NCBI RefSeq assembly: GCF_010731875.1
Contig: NZ_AP022595.1
Location: forward strand, 2,294,001 to 2,358,000
DNA: 64,000 nt
Direction of reading: 5' to 3'
From: Mycolicibacterium sarraceniae
GTDB lineage: Bacteria > Actinomycetota > Actinomycetes > Mycobacteriales > Mycobacteriaceae
In this document: one piece after another, positions 35,295 through 42,376 of the stretch
Layout: the number at the start of each line of letters is the position of its first letter
How positions within the stretch are numbered: position 1 is the stretch's first letter
Made by a program: the position numbers and the translations under genes
Notes under the pieces: generated by a model
Told to the model about the DNA's origin: nothing
Database searches by the model: none
Seen by the model: only the letters and a program-made list of their open reading frames with translations

Positions 35295-35362
35295 CGCGGT
35301 CCTCACTTCGTGAGTGTGGTGATGGTCACCACACTAAGCACTGACCGCTGGCGGGGCGAGGA

Positions 35363-35854
35363 CTACCGGTAGTTGACGAACTGCAGCGCGACGTCCAGGT
35401 CGGCGCCGCGCAATAACGACTGCACGGCCTGCAGGTCGTCGCGCTTTTTGGAGCTGACCCGGATCTCCTCGCCCTGGATCTGAGTCTTGACACCTTTGGG
35501 GCCCTCGTCGCGGATCAGCTTGTTGATCTTCTTGGCGTGCTCCTGATCGATGCCCTGCTTCAGGCCGCCGGTGATCCGGTAGGTCTTGCCGCTGGCCTGC
35601 GGATCTCCAGCGTCGAAGGCCTTCATGGAGATGTCGCGGCGCACCAGTTTTTCCTGGAAGACGTCGAGCGCGGCCTTGACCCGCTCCTCGGTGGAGCTGA
35701 CGAGTTCGATGGCCTCGTCGCCCTTCCAGGCGATGGTGGTGTCGGTGCCGCGAAAGTCGAACCGGGTGCTCAGCTCTTTGGCCGCCTGGTTCAGCGCGTT
35801 GTCGACCTCTTGGCGGTCGACCTTGCTCACGATGTCGAACGATGAATCCGCCAT
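35363..35854 (-). CDS. yajQ: YajQ family nucleotide-binding protein
   Basis: This 163-residue protein has the same length as Rv0566c. It has two ferredoxin-like repeats, with [20 protein letters not shown] at the start, [16 protein letters not shown] near residue 28 and [19 protein letters not shown] near 124. YajQ proteins bind nucleotides (cyclic di-GMP in some bacteria). There is a diguanylate cyclase in this window (10646-11914), but binding of cyclic di-GMP by the mycobacterial protein is not established. It lies upstream of and divergent from tRNA-Tyr. Confidence 0.9.
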   Translation of the reverse strand: MADSSFDIVSKVDRQEVDNALNQAAKELSTRFDFRGTDTTIAWKGDEAIELVSSTEERVKAALDVFQEKLVRRDISMKAFDAGDPQASGKTYRITGGLKQGIDQEHAKKINKLIRDEGPKGVKTQIQGEEIRVSSKKRDDLQAVQSLLRGADLDVALQFVNYR

Positions 35855-35960
35855 TGGACTCGTTCCCTTCCCTGACGTGATCGGCCGGTTTGTGTCTGGG
35901 GTACATGGTCGTTGTACCCTGCTAGTCGCACCAAACCGGATCTCCGGTGCGGCGTACCCA

Positions 35961-36043
35961 GGCAGGTTGCCCGAGCGGCCAATGGGAGCGGACTGTAAAT
36001 CCGTCGGCGAAAGCCTACACAGGTTCGAATCCTGTACCTGCCA
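35961..36043 (+). tRNA. tyrT: tRNA-Tyr (anticodon GTA)
   Basis: The acceptor stem GGCAGGT (35961-35967) pairs with ACCTGCC (36036-36042), with discriminator A at 36043. The anticodon loop CTGTAAA between GCGGA and TCCGT gives GTA. A long variable arm (GGCGAAAGCC region) marks a class II tRNA, as expected for bacterial tRNA-Tyr, and the T arm contains ACAGGTTCGAATCCTGT. The CCA is not encoded. The following sequence departs from the syntenic M. tuberculosis order. Confidence 0.95.
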
Positions 36044-36192
36044 CTTCGAGTATTTGCAGCTCAGAGCGCGTTTCTGGGTGCCGGTGAAGGTGCGTGCATC
36101 CCTGCCGCATCTCATCGTTGGCAGTTGCTGGAGCTCCAGGCTGTCCACGACCAGTAAGTGTCGGTTTGCCCAGCTGCGATTTGTCGGTACCC

Positions 36193-36297
36193 ATGTGCAT
36201 CATGGACGACATGACGACCAATGTCCGACACAGACGACACACCGAATGCAACACTGGTGGCATCGTGTCCCGGCTGACGGGTGGAGAAGTCAGATGA
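36193..36297 (+). CDS. Short upstream ORF coupled to the tRNA-Tyr cassette
   Basis: A 34-codon frame ([20 protein letters not shown] and onward) ends with TGA at 36295-36297, overlapping the ATG of the next gene (ATGA). Three in-frame ATGs (36193, 36202, 36211) precede the basic, Cys-containing stretch. The stop-start overlap suggests it is translated and coupled, but no homologue is known to me and its coding nature is unproven. Confidence 0.3.
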   Translation: MCIMDDMTTNVRHRRHTECNTGGIVSRLTGGEVR

Positions 36298-36482
36298 CGA
36301 ACACTGCAACCCTGTCCGACGACGAACTACGAGCACGACGCCGCGCGATCCTCGACAAGCTGGGTCTCACGATTGAGGAACTCCGCTCCCGCGCTAAGAG
36401 CTACGCTCTCGTCGGGGAGGAACACGAGGCGTGGGAACAGCTCGAATCGATCGCGTTCCTACTCGGAGAGACCCGCGCCTAG
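36294..36482 (+). CDS. Small helical protein of unknown function in tRNA-Tyr cassette
   Basis: This 62-residue acidic/basic helical protein begins [20 protein letters not shown] and continues KLGLTIEELRSRAKSYALVG, ending EAWEQLESIAFLLGETRA. Size and composition are like phage or plasmid regulators and antitoxins, but no defined DNA-binding motif is clear. Its stop is seven bases before the next gene, so they form an operon. The location behind a tRNA gene, where the M. tuberculosis gene order breaks, suggests an acquired cassette. Confidence 0.6.
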   Translation: MTNTATLSDDELRARRRAILDKLGLTIEELRSRAKSYALVGEEHEAWEQLESIAFLLGETRA

Positions 36483-36489
36483 TACGCGA

Positions 36490-37191
36490 ATGCCGCTGAC
36501 GCACGACGAGTTCAACGATGAGGTTGACGCGTTTGTCCGCGATGTGGTCAGCGCTGCAATATGCCTGAGCACCCAAGGGTGGAGACTCGATGTCACGATG
36601 GCGTCGGCGGATCGCCTCAGGTCCGTTGTCGACATGACAGTGCCCTTGACTGGTGGCCCAAACTGTAAATCTGACGACACCTTGGCGGTGCTCACCGCGA
36701 ACTACAAGCTGTGCGTCGACTCGTACGGGACGCACATCGCCGTCGAACACTCGTCCTTCGTACTGAAAGCCAAGGTCGACAGGACGCCGGTCATCCGCTG
36801 GGACTATGACCGAGACGCCAACCGCAAACCCCGCTCCCATGTGCAGGTCACGGCACACCGAGGTGCGCTCTCGCACATCCTGTCCCGGCTCGACCATCCG
36901 ACACCACACAGCATCGAATCACTTCACATTCCGCTGGGTGGGGAGCGATTCAGGCCTTGCCTGGAAGACGTTGTGGAGTTCCTGATCCGAGACTGCGGAT
37001 TTGAGGGGCAAAAGAACTGGAAGCAGTCAGTCCGCGAGGGCCGCGCCAGATGGCGTCGCATTCAAACCCGTGCCGTTGTACGTGACTCGCCGGAATGTGC
37101 TGTGACAGAGCTTGAATCGCTCGGATACACGGTGACGCCGCCCGCTGACGGCGCACGGAGCGAAAGAACTGATCGCCTCACGGCCTGGTGA
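36490..37191 (+). CDS. Protein of unknown function in tRNA-Tyr cassette
   Basis: This 233-residue soluble protein shows no signal peptide or membrane segment. Notable stretches are FNDEVDAFVRDVVSAAICLS near residue 8, HSSFVLKAKVDRTPVIRWDY near 90, SHVQVTAHRGALSHILSRLD near 116 and LEDVVEFLIRDCGFEGQKNW near 157. I do not recognise the family. It is preceded by a coupled 62-residue gene and followed by an inverted repeat (37212-37231). The codon use is less GC-biased than its neighbours, with many A/T third positions, suggesting transfer. Function not assigned. Confidence 0.65.
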   Translation: MPLTHDEFNDEVDAFVRDVVSAAICLSTQGWRLDVTMASADRLRSVVDMTVPLTGGPNCKSDDTLAVLTANYKLCVDSYGTHIAVEHSSFVLKAKVDRTPVIRWDYDRDANRKPRSHVQVTAHRGALSHILSRLDHPTPHSIESLHIPLGGERFRPCLEDVVEFLIRDCGFEGQKNWKQSVREGRARWRRIQTRAVVRDSPECAVTELESLGYTVTPPADGARSERTDRLTAW

Positions 37192-37211
37192 ACATCGAGC
37201 GAGATCGCCAC

Positions 37212-37231
37212 GTGTCCGGATTTCCGGACAC
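37212..37231. promoter_or_regulatory. Perfect inverted repeat downstream of the tRNA-Tyr cassette
   Basis: The arms GTGTCCGGA and TCCGGACAC are perfect 9-base complements separated by TT. It lies 20 bases after the stop of the 36490-37191 gene and upstream of an AT-rich stretch (37232-37330). It could be an intrinsic-type terminator hairpin without a T run, or an operator for a downstream promoter. A two-base loop is short for a stable RNA hairpin, which slightly favours a protein-binding palindrome. Confidence 0.4.
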
Positions 37232-37330
37232 TTTGTACACAAAACACCAGGAACTCAACACAAATTGTCCAGAAATCCTCACTGCTACAACCCTTTTCAT
37301 CCTGTTGCACACCGAGTGAGGTGTTCCGTT

Positions 37331-37482
37331 ATGGCAACGCATGGCCTAGACCACGCCGCCAACCTGTTTCGGCAGAGCGTCGACCAGCTCGACGCGGCAA
37401 CCGATCTAGATGGCCTGACCACCGCACGTACCGCGTTGGTCACCGGCGTGCTGGCATTGCTCGACGCAGCACACCAGGGGTG
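37331..37482 (+). pseudogene. 5' part of a hypothetical gene interrupted by an IS1380-type fragment
   Basis: ATG 37331 opens a frame reading ATHGLDHAANLFRQSVDQLD and then TTARTALVTGVLALLDAA, a short helical protein. From about 37482 the frame runs antisense to transposase sequence, so the natural 3' part is gone or lies beyond the element. The preceding 130 bases are AT-rich for this genome and probably hold its promoter. Family unknown. Confidence 0.4.
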
Positions 37483-38020
37483 CCGGGTAGCAACTCGAGC
37501 CGCTGACACAATGCCACCAGGTGCTCGCGTAGCACCGATTCCAACTGGCGGGCGTGCCCGAAGGTGAACTCCCGCAACAACGTTGCGACCGTCGACGGTG
37601 CGTACACCCCGCCGAAGGGGGTCTTCATACCGCCCGACCGGACCACGTCGAGGTCGTCGATGCAGTCCGCGCCCGCGCACATGACCGCCACCACGGTGGC
37701 CAGTTTCGGGGCGGGGTTTGCCGACCCGGACTTGATCCGCGGCGTCGTGATCTGGACCTTCTCATCAAACAACCTGCCCAGCCCGGTCTGCTCGGCCAAC
37801 GTCATGACCGGCACAAGTCCGGCGCACGACACGAGATTGTCCTCGTCGAACACCGCTGACTCCGCGGCGAACCCATGCGAAACTTGCACTGGAAGTGCCT
37901 TTCCGAACTGGACCCGATTGCTGCCTGAGAACACCAATCATCCCAGTTCAGAGGGCACTTTCTTCATTCCGACACTCGGCTAACCCCACCGCCCGTCGGT
38001 GGATTCAGGCTAAACCCGCA
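37482..38020 (-). mobile_element. IS1380-family insertion sequence fragment (5' part of transposase)
   Basis: The minus strand carries the N-terminal 140 residues of an IS1380-type transposase: LVSCAGLVPVMTLAEQTGLG, the GSANPAPKLATVVAVMCAGA segment, CIDDLDVVRSGGMKTPFGGV and STVATLLREFTFGHARQLES, ending at LLPG near 37482. The rest (about 300 residues with the DDE catalytic residues) is missing, so it cannot transpose. The 5' flank up to about 38020, with GGTTTAGCCTGAATCCACCG near 38010, probably includes the left terminal repeat. The truncated end joins directly to a host gene. Confidence 0.7.
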
Positions 38021-38064
38021 ACGTGCTGACAGCCCCTCAACAATGCGAGATTGCGTTGTATTCG

Positions 38065-39210
38065 TTACCCAGCTACACCCAATGCCAGCACCGCAGTGTC
38101 GTCCTCGACGCCTGACCCGAAACCGCTGAGCAACTTCTGTATTTCGTCGATCAGCACATCCACGGTTGCCGGGGCGAGGTCGGTGGCGAACCTACGCAGG
38201 GCACCGTCATCGTCGAATCGGCGGGTCCCGTCGCCGATGAGTGCCTCGGTCAAGCCGTCGCTGTAGAGCAGCATGGTGTCACCGGGGGTCAGTCGCAGGG
38301 AGGCGGCGACGAAGTTCGGCTGGTCGGTCAGACCGACTGCCATGCCGCCGGTGATGTCTAGATAGCTGGCCTCGCTGTTGTGTTCGAGCAGCAGCGGTGG
38401 CGGATGCCCGCCACTGGCCAACCGCACCACGAATTTGCCGTCACTTTGGGTCAGCGTGCCGAACACCACCGTGCAGAAGCTGGGTGTCTCGGCACGGATT
38501 TCTTGACGCAGAACGGAATTCAGCCGATGCAGCACGGTGATGGGGTCTGGGTTGACGACGGCGGCGGTGCGCATCGTGTACCGCATCAACGAGGTGACCG
38601 CCGCGGCTTCGGGGCCCTTGCCGCACACGTCCCCAAGGAAGAATCCAGACATTTTGGGGGACAACGGGAACAGGTCGTAGAAGTCGCCGCCGATGTCTTG
38701 TACCGAGGGTTGATAGTAGGTGGCGGCGGTGAGTCCCTCGGGCACCGACAGTGCCGGAGGCAGGAGCGAGCGCCGCAAGGTGTTCGCCAGCGCTTGTGCT
38801 CTGGCCTGCTCGGATTCAGCCCGTTGGCGCTCATCGAGCAGGGCACGTTCGTACGAGCGCCGTTGGCGAGCATCTTGGATGGCAATCCGGAACAACGCCG
38901 GGCTACCGTCCTCGTCGTTCTTGAAATTGGCGCTCACGAACACCGGCCGACGCGAACCGTCAGCGGTGAGCAACTCCATGCTGATTTCGTCCAGTTGCCC
39001 GCTCATCGTCAGCAACGGCGCGAACTGGGTTTCGTAGGGTATCCGGCCGCCGACGGTGAAGAGGTCGGCAATCTGCTTGCCACGCAGCGTATTCGGTATG
39101 TGACCTAGCCAGGAGGCCAGGGTGGTGTTGACCCGGACGATTTCCCCGTCGACCGTCGCGGCCAGCAGCCCGATGGGTCCGTTCTCCCAAAGTTCCTCGA
39201 CGTCGGTCAT
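38065..39210 (-). CDS. PAS-PP2C (SpoIIE-type) phosphatase, RsbP-like
   Basis: This 381-residue serine phosphatase has an N-terminal PAS domain (IGLLAATVDGEIVRVNTTLA, residues about 12-125), a coiled-coil linker (QRRSYERALLDERQRAESEQ) and a C-terminal PPM/SpoIIE domain from about residue 160. Metal-binding residues are present in DIGGDFYDLF, FFLGDVCGKGPEAA, LLYSDGLTEA and VEDDTAVLALG. In Bacillus subtilis, RsbP of the same architecture dephosphorylates an anti-anti-sigma factor under energy stress and is activated by RsbQ. Here an RsbQ-like gene is directly upstream and overlaps by one base (TGATG). No anti-sigma pair lies in the window. Confidence 0.85.
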   Translation of the reverse strand: MTDVEELWENGPIGLLAATVDGEIVRVNTTLASWLGHIPNTLRGKQIADLFTVGGRIPYETQFAPLLTMSGQLDEISMELLTADGSRRPVFVSANFKNDEDGSPALFRIAIQDARQRRSYERALLDERQRAESEQARAQALANTLRRSLLPPALSVPEGLTAATYYQPSVQDIGGDFYDLFPLSPKMSGFFLGDVCGKGPEAAAVTSLMRYTMRTAAVVNPDPITVLHRLNSVLRQEIRAETPSFCTVVFGTLTQSDGKFVVRLASGGHPPPLLLEHNSEASYLDITGGMAVGLTDQPNFVAASLRLTPGDTMLLYSDGLTEALIGDGTRRFDDDGALRRFATDLAPATVDVLIDEIQKLLSGFGSGVEDDTAVLALGVAG

Positions 39211-39959
39211 CAGCCGGCGAATGCGGCGACGACTTCAGCGGTGGCGTCAGGCGCGCTGACGTGCGGGCAGTGGCCGGTGGCATCCAGGGTGGACAAGCGG
39301 GCACTGGGGATGTGATCGCGCACGTAGGCACCTACTTCGGGCGGCGCGATGGCGTCCTGGCGGCAGTCGACGACCAGCGTCGGGATCGGGACGCTCTCCA
39401 GGTCGGCCCGGTTGTCCGACAGAAACGTGGCCCGGGCGAAGACCTTGGCGGCCGCGGGATCGGTGCGACAGAACGTGGCCGCGAGGTCCTCGGCGAGTTC
39501 TGGTCGGTCGGCGTTGCCCATGATCGTTGGGGCCATCGCCTGCGGCCAGCCCACGTAGTTGCTCTCTAGTGAGTCGAGCAATTCGTCGATGTGGCGGGGC
39601 GACGGGGTGATCATCACGAGCTTGGCGAAGCGGGCCGGTGCAGAAGCCACCGCCAGGGCCCCGATCATCGCGGCTACGCAGTGCCCGACGAGCACCACGT
39701 CGCTGAGGTCGAGTGCCTCGACGAGTTCCACGACATCGTCGGCGTAGCCCGTCAGGGCGTACTTGTCTGGGTTCCAGGCCGCGGGTGCGGCGTTTCCCGA
39801 GCCGACGTGGTCGAACAGGACGAGGTCGAACTGCTCGCGAAGCCGCGCCGCCACCGGATGCCACAGCTGCTGGTCGCAGCCGAAGCCATGGGCCAGCATT
39901 ACTGTCGGTCCGCCCGCGTTGCCCACGCGAGTGACGTTGTTGAGGGTCGCGACGTCCAT
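39210..39959 (-). CDS. Alpha/beta hydrolase, RsbQ/KAI2-type signalling protein
   Basis: This 249-residue protein matches the RsbQ family: the start NNVTRVGNAGGPTVMLAHGF, the GCDQQLWHPVAARLREQFDL segment, the FDHVGSGNA loop and LVMITPSPRHIDELLDSLES. The nucleophile elbow reads VGHCVAAMIG, where RsbQ and KAI2 have Ser; the codon is TGC. Asp in VVDCRQDAIAP and His in DATGHCPHVSAP complete the triad. RsbQ activates RsbP in B. subtilis, where the genes have the same order. ATG 39959 was chosen because the family match starts at MDVATLNNV. Translation is coupled to the phosphatase. Confidence 0.85.
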   Translation of the reverse strand: MDVATLNNVTRVGNAGGPTVMLAHGFGCDQQLWHPVAARLREQFDLVLFDHVGSGNAAPAAWNPDKYALTGYADDVVELVEALDLSDVVLVGHCVAAMIGALAVASAPARFAKLVMITPSPRHIDELLDSLESNYVGWPQAMAPTIMGNADRPELAEDLAATFCRTDPAAAKVFARATFLSDNRADLESVPIPTLVVDCRQDAIAPPEVGAYVRDHIPSARLSTLDATGHCPHVSAPDATAEVVAAFAG

Positions 39960-40101
39960 ACGATTCAGTGTGTCAGGGGCTTCGTGTTGGCGGCACAAAC
40001 AAAGTTCGCGTGCCCTACTTGGCCTGTACAGGCTCGCGTCACCACGGCCGTGTGCTATAGCCCTAGCAAACAGCGTGCACGTCAACGTCGGGGTAGGTTT
40101 C

Positions 40102-42279
40102 ATGGGTCAGCAGGGTCGTTACAGCGTTGGTCGGGTCGGGGCTTTGGCCCTGGCGCTTGGTATCGGCGGGGTGATCCTCGCGCTGCCGGCGGTGGCCGAC
40201 GCTGAGACCGGCGCGGGGAATTCGGGCAAGACGACGTCGTCGGCCGGTAAGCCCGCTCCCCGGAATGCGACCACGACTGCCAACCGTGCGCCGAAGCCGG
40301 CAGCCGCCAAGACCGCCGGTGCGCTCTCGGCGGCCAGCCGTGCGCCGCTGGACAAGCTGGGCTCGGGCGCCGACCCGCTGGCTCCGGTGACTGAGCCGCT
40401 GTCGTTCGCGGTGCTGGCGGCGGCCCGCCGCGAGAAGATCGGCACCGCGCGTCTGATCGACGTGTCGAATCGTAAAGTCGCCAGCACCGCAACCGCTTTG
40501 GTGCCCAGCGCTGGTGCAGCCGCTCCGCTCGCGGCCTCGGCAACGGCGGGTAATGCCCTCAACGCCGCGGTGCTCAACTTCATCAACACCCGGCTGCCGG
40601 GGTTAACGCCGATCGCCGGCCAGTTGACGCCGATCGTCGCCGATGGCATCCAGGACTTGGTGAGCAACGGCACCATCAGCGCCGAGGTGGCCCGGTTGGC
40701 CGCCAATGACACGATCCTGCAGTTTGTTTCGACGAAGGTCTCCTCGGCGCTGGGTTCCTACCTCGGGGTCCCCCCGCAGGTGGGCACCGTCATCGGTAAC
40801 GCCACGGCCAACCTGATTCGCAACACGTTGGGCAATACGGCTGTGCAGAGCGCCCTTGATGTGCTTGCCAACGCGGTGCGGCCGACGTCGGCCCAGCACG
40901 ACCTGATCAGCGCCGGCCTGACCGCCAATGACCTTGCGCCCCTGTCGGCTTACGTCAAGTCGGTCATTACTGGCTCGTCGGACGAGATCGTCACGTTCCT
41001 CAGCACCGCAACGGTTCGCGCCGCGCTGGGCTCGGCCACCACCCAGGCCGTCATCGACCTCTCCGCTGGTTCGACCGTGGCCACCTGGCTCGGGAACGTC
41101 ACCGCAGGTTGGGTATCGGAGGCGCTGGGCGGCGACGCTATTGCTGTCGGTGTCGGTAATGCGTTGGGCAACGCGGTCAAGAACCTGCTGAGCAACACCA
41201 ACGGGATTCAGGGTCTGGCCACGGTGGCCGGCGCCGCGGTCACGAACATCTTGGCGGCACCGGGCGTCCCGGCCGCATTGGCCGACGCCATCACCGAGTT
41301 CGCCACCGGTGTCGTGGGCGGCACCAACTGGATCGCCGCGCTGGACGTCGCATGGCAAGGGCTGGTTGCCGATTCGGCGTTCAAGGCGGCCCTGGGCCCG
41401 GCCGCGGGCAGCGCGGTGTACTCGTTGGCCACCAACTCCGGTGTGGTGTCGGCACTGTCGTCGACTGTCACGGGTCTCGTCAACGACATCGCCGGAAACG
41501 CGGCGGTCCGCACGGCCCTTGGCGAGGCGTTCGGACCCACCTACGGCCCGACCGTCGTCAGCACATTGGCCGATCCGACATCCGCGGCTCAGCTGGCCGC
41601 GACGGCCGGCGCGGTGATCACGAGCTTCCTCGGCCAGCCCGGGGTGGCCACGGCGCTCTCGGTCACCGCGAACCAGATAGTCACCGCTTTGGTGGCGGGG
41701 GCCGAGTTCTCCGACGCCCTGAAGTACGGTGTCCAGTCGCTGGTGGCCAATGCCGACGTGGTGGCCGCGTTCAACGCCACCGTCCCGGATGCTCTGCAGG
41801 GTGTGCTGAAGGCGCCCGCAGTGCGGCAGGTGGTCAGCGACGTCGCACGAGGTGTCGTCGCCGACCTGCTGGATAAGACCCCGCTGAACAACACCCCGCT
41901 GGCCCCAGCGCTGAGCTCGGTGACTAAGGCCGCGGTGGATGCCTTGGTCGCCAACCCGGCCGCTCAGAACCTGATCGGCGATCTGGCCGGCGACCTCCTC
42001 AACGGCACGCCGACGGTAGAGCTGGTGAACAGCGTGGTCCAGGCGGTCGTGAAGAGCCAGGCGCTGCAGGTCGCGCTGGGCCAAGCTATCGGCCAGGGGT
42101 TCGGCGCGCTGCTCGGCGATAACCCGGTCGCGTACGCCGTGGGCCAGCTGGCCGGTATCGGCACGGCGGTGTTCCTGGTGTTTGCCTTCGGCGCAGCCAA
42201 TGCCTTCGGCCTGACCGGTGGTGCGGGCGCATCCGCGGTGGCGAACGGCAGCTCGTATCTCCTGATTTCTGTCGTCTGA
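40102..42279 (+). CDS. Exported helical-repeat protein
   Basis: This 725-residue protein starts with a signal peptide (GRVGALALALGIGGVILALP, cleavage after VADA near residue 33), then a Lys/Ala/Pro-rich linker to about residue 90. From about residue 150 to 690 it consists of degenerate helical units of roughly 24 residues with the pattern V..ALG.A...AV..L, for example VRAALGSATTQAVIDLSAGS and VQSALDVLANAV. Near the C-terminus lies a hydrophobic stretch GIGTAVFLVFAFGAANAFGL that might anchor it. It is Ala/Val-rich and has no Cys. No known family name; probably cell-envelope located. It precedes a second exported repeat protein by 97 bases. Confidence 0.75.
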   Translation: MGQQGRYSVGRVGALALALGIGGVILALPAVADAETGAGNSGKTTSSAGKPAPRNATTTANRAPKPAAAKTAGALSAASRAPLDKLGSGADPLAPVTEPLSFAVLAAARREKIGTARLIDVSNRKVASTATALVPSAGAAAPLAASATAGNALNAAVLNFINTRLPGLTPIAGQLTPIVADGIQDLVSNGTISAEVARLAANDTILQFVSTKVSSALGSYLGVPPQVGTVIGNATANLIRNTLGNTAVQSALDVLANAVRPTSAQHDLISAGLTANDLAPLSAYVKSVITGSSDEIVTFLSTATVRAALGSATTQAVIDLSAGSTVATWLGNVTAGWVSEALGGDAIAVGVGNALGNAVKNLLSNTNGIQGLATVAGAAVTNILAAPGVPAALADAITEFATGVVGGTNWIAALDVAWQGLVADSAFKAALGPAAGSAVYSLATNSGVVSALSSTVTGLVNDIAGNAAVRTALGEAFGPTYGPTVVSTLADPTSAAQLAATAGAVITSFLGQPGVATALSVTANQIVTALVAGAEFSDALKYGVQSLVANADVVAAFNATVPDALQGVLKAPAVRQVVSDVARGVVADLLDKTPLNNTPLAPALSSVTKAAVDALVANPAAQNLIGDLAGDLLNGTPTVELVNSVVQAVVKSQALQVALGQAIGQGFGALLGDNPVAYAVGQLAGIGTAVFLVFAFGAANAFGLTGGAGASAVANGSSYLLISVV

Positions 42280-42376
42280 CCGCGAAAGTGGTGCCTAAGG
42301 GCTAGCCGTGGTCCATACTGACGGCTGCGATACATCTAATTGCCAAGGGCGGTCTTGGCCTGATCGGGGGAGTGTC

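Noticed and set aside
36158..36231. GTGTCGG and CCGACAC as a long-spaced inverted repeat upstream of the tRNA-Tyr cassette
   Set aside because: Seven bases with a 60-base spacer is expected by chance in this composition.
40603..42084. A 493-codon open frame on the minus strand
   Set aside because: It is antisense to the exported helical-repeat protein; composition is Arg/Gln/Gly-rich with no domain, so it is a by-product of the repeat and codon bias.
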